Shown in pieces: positions 41,707 to 50,969 of a stretch of 52,972 nucleotides of DNA. This DNA is from Roseomonas sp. Lineage in GTDB: Bacteria; Pseudomonadota; Alphaproteobacteria; Acetobacterales; Acetobacteraceae. The notes under the pieces are model-generated. The model saw only the letters and a list, made by a program, of their open reading frames with translations, was not told the origin of the DNA and did no database searches. How positions within the stretch are numbered: position 1 is the stretch's first letter; each line of letters begins with the position of its first letter. The translations under genes were made by a program, and so were the position numbers. The stretch is from assembly GCA_020249775.1 (NCBI GenBank), contig JADCFA010000045.1:1-52972 (forward strand). The letters run 5' to 3'.

Positions 41707-43248
41707 ATGGGTCAGCCAAAGCCACGCGCGCCGCGCATTGCCATTCTTGGGCTTCATTTAGAGGCAAATGCCTTCGCGCCGATCACCGTCAGGGAAGATT
41801 TCGCCCGGCAGTGTCTGGAAAGGGGGGAAGCGATTTCGCGACTCGCACGCCAGCAGGTCAGCCATTTGCCGGCCGAGGTGCCGGGTTTCTACAGGCGCAT
41901 GGATGAAACCGGACCATGGGAGGCGGTGCCGATTTTGATGATGGCTGCTCCGCCGGGCGGGCCGATTGATCAAAGCCTGTTCAATGATGCGTTTGATGAA
42001 ATGCGGGCTGGTTTGGCGGCGGCTTTGCCCCTGGATGGTGTCTATATCGCCAATCATGGCGCGAGTAGCGCAACAGGCGATGAGGATAGTGATGGGACCA
42101 TGGCGGCGATGGTGCGTGCCATCGTGGGGCCAGCGGTGCCGATCCTTTGCACCCATGATCTGCATTGCAATATCAGCGAAAAACTGATCGGCGCCGTGGA
42201 TGCCTTTATCGGCTATCGCACCAACCCGCATGTGGATATGCGCGCACGCGCCGCCGAAGCGGCTGATCTGCTGCGCGAAGCCTTGGGCGGCGCGCGATTC
42301 GCGCGTGGTTTTGTGCGCCTGCCCATCACACCGCCATCCGTCAGCCTGCTCACGGCACGCGGCCCCTATGCGGATCGGATGGCGGAATGTGAGGCGCTGA
42401 TGGCGCGTGATCCGCGCATTGCCAATGCCTCCATTTGTGGCGGCTTTGTTTTCTCCGATTTGCCCAAATGCGGCATGACCGTGACCGTCACGGCACGCGG
42501 CGGGGATCAGGCGCTCGCTGATGCGGCGGCGCTTGAAATTGCGCGCGCCACCTGGGCGGATCGGCAGCGCTATGTCGCGAAGCTTTTGTCGCTGGCAGAT
42601 GTTACGGCCCGCGCCAAAGCGGCGGGCGAAGGTGCTGCCCCCATATTGATTGCCGATGTTGCCGATAATCCGGGCGGCGGGGGGCGCGGCAATACTGCCT
42701 ATGTGCTGCGCGCCTTGCATGAAGCGGGCGTCGCTGGCGGGGTGCTGGCCAATTTCGTTGATCCTGATCTGGCCGAAGAAGCGCATCGCCTGGGGGAGGG
42801 GGTGCGCTTCACCGCCACCTTCAACCGCAAGCCGAGCGAGTTTTCCGCAAGCTTCTCCGCCAATGCGCGCATCCTGAAACTATCGGACGGCAAGGGCGTT
42901 GGCCGGCGCGGTACCATGGCCGGGCGTGCCTTTGACCTTGGCCCGGCCGCGCTTTTGGAACTGGAAGGCAGCGGCATTCGCGTGGTGGTGGCAAGCTTGC
43001 GCCGCCAATGCCATGAACCGCGCATGATTGAGATGTTCGGGGTGGATATCGCCGCTGCGCGGGTTGTGATGGTGAAGTCGCGCGGGCATTTCCGCGCCGG
43101 CTTTGATGAATTCTTCCCCGATGAGCGCATTCTTGAAGTGGATGTGCCTGGCCTGACGAGCCCTGTCCTGGTCAATTTCCCCTGGAAGCGCCTGCCGCGC
43201 CCGGTTTTCCCGATTGACCCCGATGCGGGCTGGTCAGGTGCCGCGTAA
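41707..43248 (+). CDS. M81-family metallopeptidase (MlrC-like)
   Basis: 513 residues. Zinc-binding residues typical of MlrC appear as LGLHLEANAFAP (H17, E19), CTHDLHCNISEKL and YRTNPHVDMRARA. DVADNPGGGGRGNTAYVLR and VVVASLRRQCHEPRMIEM are further family signatures. MlrC was found in microcystin degradation and relatives are metal-dependent hydrolases of small amides or peptides. ATG 41707 follows GGGGGGTG; an earlier open frame overlaps the divergent gene. The 124-bp region to 41582 should hold both promoters. The neighbour genes fit a shared role in breaking down acyl-amino compounds or peptides. Confidence 0.87.
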   Translation: MGQPKPRAPRIAILGLHLEANAFAPITVREDFARQCLERGEAISRLARQQVSHLPAEVPGFYRRMDETGPWEAVPILMMAAPPGGPIDQSLFNDAFDEMRAGLAAALPLDGVYIANHGASSATGDEDSDGTMAAMVRAIVGPAVPILCTHDLHCNISEKLIGAVDAFIGYRTNPHVDMRARAAEAADLLREALGGARFARGFVRLPITPPSVSLLTARGPYADRMAECEALMARDPRIANASICGGFVFSDLPKCGMTVTVTARGGDQALADAAALEIARATWADRQRYVAKLLSLADVTARAKAAGEGAAPILIADVADNPGGGGRGNTAYVLRALHEAGVAGGVLANFVDPDLAEEAHRLGEGVRFTATFNRKPSEFSASFSANARILKLSDGKGVGRRGTMAGRAFDLGPAALLELEGSGIRVVVASLRRQCHEPRMIEMFGVDIAAARVVMVKSRGHFRAGFDEFFPDERILEVDVPGLTSPVLVNFPWKRLPRPVFPIDPDAGWSGAA

Positions 43249-43290
43249 GGCACCACATTCCCGATTATCCATTCAACGGAGAAACGCATC

Positions 43291-43695
43291 ATGACCGCAA
43301 CCATCATCACCACACGCGACGGCGGCCCGCTGCATTTGAAGGGCGAGATCACCCTGAAAGGCGAACCCATTGCGGGTGGCGAGGCCTGGCTCTGCCGCTG
43401 CGGTGCGACGAAGAACGCCCCCTGGTGCGATGGCAGCCACAAGGCTGCCGGCATTCCGCTGACGGGCGCACCGGCCAAGCGCGAAGGGCGCGATATCTCG
43501 GGCGTGACTGGCCCCGTCAATCTGGACCCGCAGCCCAATGGCTCGGTGCGCGCCTCTGGCCCTATGATTGTGCAGAATGCCGCCGGCGAGGAAATTGATC
43601 GCACGCCGCAGGCTTCCTTCTGCCGCTGCGGCCAGACCGCCAAGGCGCCCTATTGCGATGGCAGCCACAAGAAGGCGGGGTTCACGGCGGCCTAG
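43291..43695 (+). CDS. Double CDGSH-type iron-sulfur protein
   Basis: 134 residues. Two CDGSH cluster motifs are present: LCRCGATKNAPWCDGSH (about 34-50) and FCRCGQTAKAPYCDGSH (about 110-126), each C-x-C-x(n)-C-D-G-S-H. Each binds a redox-active 2Fe-2S cluster with three cysteines and one histidine. Between them lies GRDISGVTGPVNLDPQPNG. Bacterial tandem members have unknown roles in iron or redox balance. It follows the M81 gene after 42 bases. Confidence 0.9.
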   Translation: MTATIITTRDGGPLHLKGEITLKGEPIAGGEAWLCRCGATKNAPWCDGSHKAAGIPLTGAPAKREGRDISGVTGPVNLDPQPNGSVRASGPMIVQNAAGEEIDRTPQASFCRCGQTAKAPYCDGSHKKAGFTAA

Positions 43696-43704
43696 TGGTC
43701 CGAT

Positions 43705-43731
43705 CGCTGCTGTCGGTTCCCGGCAGCAGCG
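43705..43731 (+). terminator. Hairpin after the CDGSH gene
   Basis: CGCTGCTG (43705-43712) pairs with CAGCAGCG (43724-43731), a perfect 8-bp stem with an 11-base loop. It lies 9 bases after the stop codon, without a T-run. A terminator or transcript-end stabiliser. Confidence 0.45.
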
Positions 43732-43758
43732 TGAATCGGCCCACCAAATAAAGGGCTA

Positions 43759-43814
43759 TTGGTGCGCGGGGGCAGTTTTGGTTCTTGGAGGGTCAGTATG
43801 AATCGCACCGCTAG
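43759..43814. repeat. Palindromic repeat, copy 2
   Basis: Plus-strand copy of the repeat at 383-438: TTGGTGCG, GGGC, GGTCAG, then ATGAATCGCACC and CTAG (43811-43814), with identical spacing. The arms GGTGCG (43761-43766) and CGCACC (43804-43809) are inverted. A dead IS1182-type element starts directly after CTAG. Confidence 0.6.
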
Positions 43815-44613
43815 GGGCCTGTCTGAGAATTCGCCATCCGGATGTCCCCATTTCTGATTCACTTTTGCGATCAGCTCGACCCTCCGAGCCTGGGGGGTGG
43901 ATCAGGGGTGGCTTCTTCCGGCGTCGCTGCAAGAGTTTGTGCGCTCGACCCTTCGGCGATCACGGGCGTCCAAAGGTCTTAACAGGGGCAGCCGCCGTAT
44001 CATCCCGGGATGCTGGTGGCGCTGCTGATTTATGGCTACCGCCTTGGCATGCAAGCATCGCGACAATTGGTACGGGACTTCGAGGAGCGGACGGTCATGA
44101 TGGCGGTGACTGGGTTGAACACCCCCGATTTCCGCAGCATCAGTACATCTCGTCGCCGGCATTTGCTGGCCTTGCGAGGCTTATTTGCGCAGGTGCTAGC
44201 GCCGGCTGGAACGCATCCGCGCAGCGAAGGCGCAGCTGGAAGCCGAGGCCCGCGTCAATCTTGGTTATCAATTGCGCGAGGTTTCTGGCGATACCGGCCT
44301 TGCCACTGAAGCGAACTTGGCCGCCATGGCCGAGCGGGGCGCCAGAGCATATTTAGCGCCGGGCGGCGCAGCTGATATGGATTACGAGAACACATAGTGA
44401 GGCCGGTATTCGGCCAGATCAAGCAGCCCGTAAGGGTTCCGATAATTCCTTCTCCATCGTCTGAACAATATCAGAGGCGAATGGGCCATGATCTGCACCA
44501 CCCACAACCTTCTCAAGCTGCACAAGGCAGCAGCATAAACAGAGGAAGACACGCCTGCGCAACGCCAAAACCAGCAGTACAGTAAGGACTAAAGACTATT
44601 CTCAGGCAGGCTG
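43815..44613 (+). pseudogene. IS1182-family element remnant 2, both ends kept
   Basis: The left end GGGCCTGTCTGAGAATTC (43815-43832) and the right end, read inverted as CAGCCTGCCTGAGAATAG (44596-44613), match at 13 of 18 positions. Inside are pieces of the transposase in several frames: NTPDFRSIST, LERIRAAKAQLEAEA, RPVFGQIKQ, then LNNIRGEWAMICTTHNLL ending KLHKAAA-stop at about 44537. Internal deletions and frameshifts have reduced a normal 1.5-1.8 kb element to 0.8 kb. It is inactive by itself, but the retained ends might still be moved by a related transposase. Confidence 0.8.
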
Positions 44614-44736
44614 TAAGGGAGCGTCCTTGGTTCGTCGCGTAAGGCGGCGAAGGCCGGAGGCGTTGAAGGCGTCGGAGTGCTTTGAGCAGTTTCTTTCACG
44701 CCGCCAACCAATAATGCCCCCACCAACTCCCGGTTT

Positions 44737-44757
44737 CCAAAGGCCTCGGGCCTTTGG
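44737..44757. terminator. Hairpin, perfect 9-bp stem
   Basis: CCAAAGGCC (44737-44745) and GGCCTTTGG (44749-44757) with a 3-base loop. Together with the next hairpin it probably ends transcription of the minus-strand binding-protein gene. Confidence 0.5.
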
Positions 44758-44767
44758 TGGGTGGGTT

Positions 44768-44792
44768 TCAGGGAGGGCAAAGCCCTCCCTGA
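44768..44792. terminator. Hairpin, perfect 11-bp stem, next to the binding-protein gene
   Basis: TCAGGGAGGGC (44768-44778) and GCCCTCCCTGA (44782-44792) with a 3-base loop; TCTTTT follows on the plus strand. It lies four bases beyond the stop codon of the minus-strand gene, so it can serve as terminator in either direction. Confidence 0.6.
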
Positions 44793-44796
44793 TCTT

Positions 44797-46389
44797 TTAG
44801 TTGGCGGGCTTCACCGCCATCGCTGTTGTCCGTTCATCCATCCGCGGCGTATAGGCAAAGCCGCGCCGCGTGGCCCAGACATTTACCAATTGGAACAGCG
44901 GGATCATCACCTGTTCGTCGGTGGTGACCATCTTCACCGCCTCCCGCAACAGTTTTTCCCGTTCGGCGTCATCCAGCGTGGCGGCGGCGCGCTCCGTCAG
45001 CGCATCAAGCGCTGGGTTGGAATAGCGCGATGAATTGGCGGCACCGCGGCGTTTCTCACGGTCGAAGGTGCCGAAGATATTGACCAGCATATAGGATGCC
45101 TCGCCGGTCACGCTGCCCCAGCCGCCCATGCGGGCGTTGAATTCCTGGCGCGAATTGCGTGCGGCATAGGTGGTCCAGGGCAGGGTTTGCACTTCGGTGC
45201 GTAGCCCAATGCGCGTCCACATTTGCGCAACCGCTTGCGCGACTCGGGCATCATTCGGCCAGCGATCATTGGGGGCTGCCAGGGTCAGGCGGAAGCCTTG
45301 CGGGAAGCCGGCTTCAGCCAAAAGCCGCCGCGCGCCATCGGGGTCAAAACGCGGCACGGGGACATCGGGGTTATAGGAAAAGGCGCCTGGCGGCAGCCAT
45401 TGGCCGGTCGGCTTCGCGGTGCCTTCCATGACGCGTTCGGTAAGAGCATTGCGATCTATCGCCATGGAAAGCGCGCGGCGCACGCGCACATCATGGAAGG
45501 GGTTGCGCGTGAAGGGCTTGCCTTCATTGTCGCTGACTAGGATGGGGTTTTCTGCTTGGGAATAGTCAAACCAAAGATAGATCAGACGCAGACCTTGGAT
45601 TTCATAAAGCGTGATGCGCTGATCGCGCCGCAGGCGTTCCAGGTCGGATGACGGCACCTGGTCAATCACATCCACATCGCCGGCCAGCAGGGCTGCGGTG
45701 CGGGAGGCATCATTGGCGATGAAGCGATAGGAAACCCGCGCCCAGGGTTGCGGCCCGGCCCAGTAATTGTCGTTGCGGGTGAATTCAGTGCGGTCACCAT
45801 GGCGGTAGCTCGCCAAGCGATAGGGGCCGGTGCCAATCGCGGCGCGGCCGGCATTGTAATCCTCGGTCTCCGCACCCGCGCCAGCGTGGCGGGAGATGAT
45901 TTGCACGGAGGCCAATTCGGTCGGCAGCAGCGGATGCGGGGCGGCGGTATGGAAGCGGATGGTGAGCGGGTCAATGATTTCGGCGCGGGTGATGGCGCGG
46001 ATCATGCCGGCGAAAGTGCCGGGGCTATTGCGCACATTGGGCACGCGTTCGATGGTGAAGACCACATCATCGGCGGTGAAATCCCGCCCATCATGCCATT
46101 TGACACCGGGGCGAAGCTTGAATTCCCACACGGTGTCGGAAAGTGCCCGCCAGCTTTGCGCCAGCATGGGTTGCAGCCGTGCTTCCGCATCCTGTTCCAC
46201 CAGCCGGTCGAACATATGCTGCGTCAGGCTGATATTGGGGGAGGCATTGTAGAAATGCGGATCAAGCGCCGTGGGCGATCCGCCAATGCCGATGGTCAGG
46301 TTTTGCGCCAAAGCGCCGGAAGCGCCCAAGCCGGCGAGCAGCAAGGCTGCCGCGGCCAGGCGCCGGGTGCGGGTTGAATAGGGAGGCAT
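44797..46389 (-). CDS. Peptide-type ABC transporter binding protein (family 5), copy 2
   Basis: 530 residues. Signal peptide RRLAAAALLLAGLGASGALAQ, followed by the family start NLTIGIGGSPTALDPHFYN. WEFKLRPGVKWHDGRDFTADD and RRALSMAIDRNALTERVMEG are conserved. Strongly similar to copies 1 and 3. AGGAG lies about eleven bases before the ATG at 46387-46389. It is divergent from copy 3 with a gap of about 100 bases, so the two could share a regulated promoter region, with alternative ligand ranges for one transporter. Confidence 0.88.
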   Translation of the reverse strand: MPPYSTRTRRLAAAALLLAGLGASGALAQNLTIGIGGSPTALDPHFYNASPNISLTQHMFDRLVEQDAEARLQPMLAQSWRALSDTVWEFKLRPGVKWHDGRDFTADDVVFTIERVPNVRNSPGTFAGMIRAITRAEIIDPLTIRFHTAAPHPLLPTELASVQIISRHAGAGAETEDYNAGRAAIGTGPYRLASYRHGDRTEFTRNDNYWAGPQPWARVSYRFIANDASRTAALLAGDVDVIDQVPSSDLERLRRDQRITLYEIQGLRLIYLWFDYSQAENPILVSDNEGKPFTRNPFHDVRVRRALSMAIDRNALTERVMEGTAKPTGQWLPPGAFSYNPDVPVPRFDPDGARRLLAEAGFPQGFRLTLAAPNDRWPNDARVAQAVAQMWTRIGLRTEVQTLPWTTYAARNSRQEFNARMGGWGSVTGEASYMLVNIFGTFDREKRRGAANSSRYSNPALDALTERAAATLDDAEREKLLREAVKMVTTDEQVMIPLFQLVNVWATRRGFAYTPRMDERTTAMAVKPAN

Positions 46390-46490
46390 GCCGGCATTCT
46401 CCTGCTGCAGGTTGGCGCGATGCTAGCCGCGCCCCGCATCGGCTGCTAGAAGGAAGTGAGGTCTGGCTCAAAAACAACAGGGGGTCTGGA

Positions 46491-48080
46491 ATGACGGGAA
46501 AACTACGCAAGCTGGCGCTGGCCGCCAGCACTGCTTTCATTGGCCTTTCGGCGCAAGGCGCCGTGGCGCAAAGCGTCACCATGGCGGTGGCAGCGCCCGT
46601 GACCTCGCTTGACCCGCATTACCATCAGCTTTCGCCCAACAACGCCGTGGCGGACACCATCTTCGATAAGCTGGTCAATACGGATGCCAAATCGAACAAC
46701 CTGCCGGGCTTGGCACTGAGCTGGCGCGCTGTTGAACCCAATGTCTGGGAATTCAAGCTGCGGCCCAATGTGCGCTTCCATAATGGCAATGAATTCACCG
46801 CCGAGGATGTGGCCTTTACGCTGCAGCGCCTGCCGAATGTGCCCAATAGCCCGTCCTCCTTCGCGGCCTATTCGCGCCCGATCCAATCAATTGAGATTGT
46901 TGACCCGCTGACCATCCGCTTCCGCACCGCGGCACCGCATCCGCTGATGCCGCTGGACATGACGAATGTCCGCATCCTGGACCGCGAGACGCATCAGAAC
47001 GCGACGACCGAGGATTTCAACGCCGGTCGCGCGGCGATTGGCACTGGCCCCTATCGCGTGGTGTCGCATCGCAGCGGCGACCGGATCGAATTCGAACGCA
47101 ATGACAATTACTGGGGTGATCGCGCAGCCTTCCAGCGTGTGATTTATCGCATGATCACCAATGATGCGGCGCGCACGGCGGCGCTGCTGGCCGGTGATGT
47201 GGAATTCATTGACCAGGTGCCGACATCGGATCTGGCGAAGCTCAGGCAGGATAATCGGATCGCACTTTCGGAAGTGGTTGGCCTGCGCCTGATCTTCCTG
47301 GGCCTTGATCACCTGCGCCCGGCCAATGAGAATTCACCCTTCATCACGGATAATGATGGCAAGCCGCTTGGGCGCAATCCGTTGCAGGATCTGCGGGTGC
47401 GGCGCGCGCTTTCGATTGCCATTGACCGCAAGGCCATTGTGGACCGCGTAATGGAAGGCGCCGCCGTGCCGGCAGGGCAATTCCTGCCCGAGGGTGTCTA
47501 TACCCATGTACCCGGCGTGACACCACCGCCTTTCGATCCCGATGGCGCGCGCCGCTTGCTGGCGGAAGCGGGCTATCCGCAAGGTTTTCGCATTCAGTTG
47601 AATGGCCCGAATGACCGCTATGTGAATGATGCGCGCATCATCCAGGCGATTGGCCAGATGTGGACACGCATAGGCGTGCGCACCACAGTCGAAGCGCAGC
47701 CCTGGACCACCTTTATCGGCCGCGCGGGCCGCGCCGATTTCTCCGCGCATCTGATCGGTTGGGGGTCGAACCCCGATGGTTCGCATCCGCTTCGCAATAT
47801 CCTGGCGACGGTGACACGCGAGAAGGGCTGGGGGTCTTCCAATCGCGGGCGTTATTCTAACCCGCGCGTGGATGGGCTGCTGGATCAATCCCTGGTCGAG
47901 CTTGATGAAGCCAAGCGCGTGCAATTGGTGATCGAAGCACAGCGCATCGCGGCCGAGGATGTGGCGGTGATCCCGCTGCATATTCAAACCAATATCTGGG
48001 GCATGCGCCGCCATCTGGCGCATGATGCCCGCAATGATGAGCTGACGCGCGCGCAGGATGTGCGCCCTGCGGCACGCTGA
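46491..48080 (+). CDS. Peptide-type ABC transporter binding protein (family 5), copy 3
   Basis: 529 residues. Signal peptide KLRKLALAASTAFIGLSAQG, then SVTMAVAAPVTSLDPHYHQ. WEFKLRPNVRFHNGNEFTAED, RRALSIAIDRKAIVDRVMEG and LLAEAGYPQGFRIQLNGPND match family 5. First gene of the transporter operon; the permease gene starts 15 bases downstream. ATG 46491 gives a proper signal peptide, unlike an earlier in-frame codon. Ligand: peptides, opines or other amides; not resolved. Confidence 0.9.
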   Translation: MTGKLRKLALAASTAFIGLSAQGAVAQSVTMAVAAPVTSLDPHYHQLSPNNAVADTIFDKLVNTDAKSNNLPGLALSWRAVEPNVWEFKLRPNVRFHNGNEFTAEDVAFTLQRLPNVPNSPSSFAAYSRPIQSIEIVDPLTIRFRTAAPHPLMPLDMTNVRILDRETHQNATTEDFNAGRAAIGTGPYRVVSHRSGDRIEFERNDNYWGDRAAFQRVIYRMITNDAARTAALLAGDVEFIDQVPTSDLAKLRQDNRIALSEVVGLRLIFLGLDHLRPANENSPFITDNDGKPLGRNPLQDLRVRRALSIAIDRKAIVDRVMEGAAVPAGQFLPEGVYTHVPGVTPPPFDPDGARRLLAEAGYPQGFRIQLNGPNDRYVNDARIIQAIGQMWTRIGVRTTVEAQPWTTFIGRAGRADFSAHLIGWGSNPDGSHPLRNILATVTREKGWGSSNRGRYSNPRVDGLLDQSLVELDEAKRVQLVIEAQRIAAEDVAVIPLHIQTNIWGMRRHLAHDARNDELTRAQDVRPAAR

Positions 48081-48095
48081 ACCGGATAGGACGAA

Positions 48096-49073
48096 ATGAC
48101 CGTCTACCTTGTCCGGCGCGTCTTGCAGGCACTGCTTGTTGTGCTGGCGATGTCGCTGATTGTTTTTATCGGCGTCTTCGCCATTGGCGATCCGGTGGAA
48201 ATCCTGATCAGCCCGGATGCGGACCAGATTGAACGTGAACGCGCCGTGCAGGCGTTGGGGCTCGATCTGCCGCTCTGGCAGCAATATGCGGTGTTCCTGA
48301 CCAAGGCCTTGCAGGGCGATTTGGGGCGGTCATTTGTCTATAATGAACCGGCGCTGAAGCTGATCTTGCAGCGCATGCCGGCAACGCTGGAATTGGCCTT
48401 CGGTGCGACGATTATCGCGCTGATCATTGGCCTGCCGCTCGGGCTTTATGCCGGGCTCCGGCCTGATAATCGCTTCAGCCGCGTGATCATGGCGGGGTCC
48501 ATTCTGGGCTTTTCGCTGCCCACCTTTTGGGTGGGGCTGATGCTGATCATGGTATTTGCGGTATATCTCGGCTGGTTGCCCTCCACCGGGCGGGGAGAAA
48601 CCGGTACGCTGCTTGGCCTGCAATGGTCCTTCCTGACCTGGGATGGCTTGCGGCATATGGCGATGCCCGCGATCAATCTATCGCTTTTCAAGATCAGTCT
48701 GGTCATTCGCCTGACGCGCGCCGGCGTGCGTGAGACTATGCTGATGGATTACGTGAAATTCGCCCGCGCCAAGGGGCTTTCGCCGGCGCGCGTGACCTTC
48801 GTGCATGTGTTCAAGAATATCCTGATCCCGGTTGTCACCGTGGTGGGGCTTGAACTTGGCAGCACCATCGCCTTTTCGGTGGTGACGGAAAGCGTCTTCG
48901 CCTGGCCGGGCATGGGCAAGCTGATTATTGATTCGATCAATGTGCTGGATCGGCCGGTGATTGTCGCATACCTGATGATGATCGTGCTCATGTTCATTGC
49001 GATCAATCTGATCGTTGATCTGACCTATTCAATGCTTGACCCGCGCGTCCGGCTGGAGAGCAAAGGCACATGA
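48096..49073 (+). CDS. Dpp/Opp-type ABC permease, first subunit
   Basis: 325 residues, six membrane segments. YLVRRVLQALLVVLAMSLIV starts the typical DppB fold; PATLELAFGATIIALIIGLP, the EAA loop (YVKFARAKGLSPARVTFVHV) and the final VIVAYLMMIVLMFIAINLI span match. It forms the channel with the DppC-like product and is preceded by binding protein copy 3. It overlaps the next gene by four bases (ATGA). Confidence 0.92.
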   Translation: MTVYLVRRVLQALLVVLAMSLIVFIGVFAIGDPVEILISPDADQIERERAVQALGLDLPLWQQYAVFLTKALQGDLGRSFVYNEPALKLILQRMPATLELAFGATIIALIIGLPLGLYAGLRPDNRFSRVIMAGSILGFSLPTFWVGLMLIMVFAVYLGWLPSTGRGETGTLLGLQWSFLTWDGLRHMAMPAINLSLFKISLVIRLTRAGVRETMLMDYVKFARAKGLSPARVTFVHVFKNILIPVVTVVGLELGSTIAFSVVTESVFAWPGMGKLIIDSINVLDRPVIVAYLMMIVLMFIAINLIVDLTYSMLDPRVRLESKGT

Positions 49074-49981
49074 GCGACGCTGTTCTTCCCGCCAAAATCG
49101 CCGATAAGGTGGAAACGCCTTTGCGGCGCTTCGTGTCTGAATTTACCGAAAGCAAGGTCGCTCTTGGCGCGCTGGTGGTCTTCATCATCATCGCCTTGCT
49201 CGCCATTTTCGCGCCCTGGATCACGCCGCAAAACCCTTATGACCTTGCCGAGCTTGATATCATGGATGGGCGGATGGAGCCCGGCACGGTGGGTGGTGCG
49301 GGGTTCACCTTTCTATTGGGCACGGATGATCAGGGGCGCGATATGCTCTCTGGCATCATCTATGGCTTGCGGATTTCGCTGACAGTTGGTGCGGGTTCCG
49401 CGCTGATTGCCTGCCTGATTGGCGCGTCCCTTGGTCTGCTCGCAGCTTATGCCGGTGGGCGGACCGATAGCGTGATCATGCGACTTGTTGATTTGCAGTT
49501 GTCCTTCCCGACCATTCTGGCCGCACTCATGATCCTGGCCTTCCTCGGCAAGGGCATCATGAATGTGGTGATTGCGCTGGTGCTGGTGGAATGGGCCTAT
49601 TATGCGCGCACTGTGCGCGGCACGGCCTTGGTCGAACGGCGGCGCGAATATATCGAAGCAGCGCAGTGCCTGGCGCTTCCGACGCATCGGGTGCTGTTCC
49701 GTCATTTGCTGCCGAATTGCCTGCCGCCTTTGATTGTGGTCGGCACCATGCAGGTGGCGCGCGCCATTGCGCTGGAAGCGACCCTTTCCTTCCTTGGCCT
49801 TGGCGTGCCGATCACGGAACCATCGCTCGGCCTGCTGATCGCCAATGGCTATGAGTATATGCTGTCAGGCAAATACTGGATTTCCTTCTATCCCGGCATT
49901 GCGCTGTTGATCACGATTGTCGCTATCAATCTGGTGGGCGATCAACTGCGTGATGTGCTGAACCCGCGACTGAAGAAATAA
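49070..49981 (+). CDS. Dpp/Opp-type ABC permease, second subunit
   Basis: 303 residues. An N-terminal cytoplasmic piece leads to KVALGALVVFIIIALLAIF; LGTDDQGRDMLSGIIYGLRI is the DppC signature after the first span. The EAA loop is YIEAAQCLALPTHRVLFRH, and ATLSFLGLGVPITEPSLG is a standard family motif near the C terminus. It is paired with the DppB-like subunit and is four bases before the first ATPase gene. Confidence 0.92.
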   Translation: MSDAVLPAKIADKVETPLRRFVSEFTESKVALGALVVFIIIALLAIFAPWITPQNPYDLAELDIMDGRMEPGTVGGAGFTFLLGTDDQGRDMLSGIIYGLRISLTVGAGSALIACLIGASLGLLAAYAGGRTDSVIMRLVDLQLSFPTILAALMILAFLGKGIMNVVIALVLVEWAYYARTVRGTALVERRREYIEAAQCLALPTHRVLFRHLLPNCLPPLIVVGTMQVARAIALEATLSFLGLGVPITEPSLGLLIANGYEYMLSGKYWISFYPGIALLITIVAINLVGDQLRDVLNPRLKK

Positions 49982-49985
49982 GCAC

Positions 49986-50969
49986 ATGACGGCACCTACC
50001 CTCGAAGTTCGCGATCTGCAGACGCATTTCTTCACCCGCGCCGGTGTGGTGAAGGCAGTGGATGGCGTTTCCTTTTCGGTCGGCCGCGGCAAGGTGATGG
50101 GGCTGGTCGGTGAATCCGGTTCCGGCAAATCCGTCACGGGGTTTTCCATCATCGGCCTGGTTGATCCGCCGGGCAGGATTGCGGGCGGGTCCATCCTGTT
50201 TCAGGGACGCGATCTGGCGAAACTATCCGAAGAAGAAATGCGCGATTTGCGGGGCAACCGCATCGCCATGATCTTCCAGGACCCGATGATGACGCTGAAC
50301 CCGGTGCTGCGCATTGATACGCAGATGATCGAAACGGTTTTGGCGCACAAGAAGGTCTCGACCGAGGAAGCCCGGCAGAGGGCGCGCGATACACTCGGCA
50401 TGGTGGGTATTCCTTCGCCGGATGAAAGGCTGAAAGCCTATCCGCATCAGTTTTCCGGTGGCATGCGCCAGCGTGTCGCGATTGCCATCGCGCTATTGCA
50501 TGAACCGCAATTGATCATCGCGGATGAACCGACCACGGCTTTGGATGTTACCATTCAGGGCCAGATCCTGGCTGAGGTGCAAAAGCTTTGCGCCACCACG
50601 GGCACTTCCATGATCTGGATTACGCATGATCTTTCGGTGGTTGCCGGCCTCGCGGATGATATTGCGGTGATGTATGCCGGGCGCATTGTGGAAAAGGGCG
50701 CGGTTGGTGAAGTGCTGGACAAGCCCTTGCATCCTTACACGCATGGGCTGATCGGTTCTGTCCCCAGCCGCAACAAGCGTGGTGAGGCACTCAGGCAAAT
50801 TCCGGGCATGACGCCTTCGCTGCTGAACCTGCCGCCGGGCTGCGCCTTTCGCGCGCGTTGCCCGCGCGCTTCTGAGGCCTGCCTGGCGGAACCTGTCATG
50901 GCGGAGATTCTGCCCGGGCGTGATGTGCGCTGCATCCACCCCCATCTTGAAGCTTCGGAGGCCGCATGA
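49986..50969 (+). CDS. Dpp/Opp-type ABC ATPase, first subunit
   Basis: 327 residues. Walker A GESGSGKS at 42-49, signature [19 protein letters not shown], Walker [17 protein letters not shown], then H-loop [17 protein letters not shown]-terminal oligopeptide extension with C-x-x-R-C-P ([16 protein letters not shown]) is typical of DppD/OppD. It hydrolyses ATP for import together with the next ATPase, overlapping it by four bases. Confidence 0.93.
   Translation: MTAPTLEVRDLQTHFFTRAGVVKAVDGVSFSVGRGKVMGLVGESGSGKSVTGFSIIGLVDPPGRIAGGSILFQGRDLAKLSEEEMRDLRGNRIAMIFQDPMMTLNPVLRIDTQMIETVLAHKKVSTEEARQRARDTLGMVGIPSPDERLKAYPHQFSGGMRQRVAIAIALLHEPQLIIADEPTTALDVTIQGQILAEVQKLCATTGTSMIWITHDLSVVAGLADDIAVMYAGRIVEKGAVGEVLDKPLHPYTHGLIGSVPSRNKRGEALRQIPGMTPSLLNLPPGCAFRARCPRASEACLAEPVMAEILPGRDVRCIHPHLEASEAA

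Larger units (their letters stand above)
44614..44796. other. Intergenic region with two strong hairpins
   Basis: The stretch has no supported gene. It holds the two hairpins listed separately and nothing else recognisable. Confidence 0.5.
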
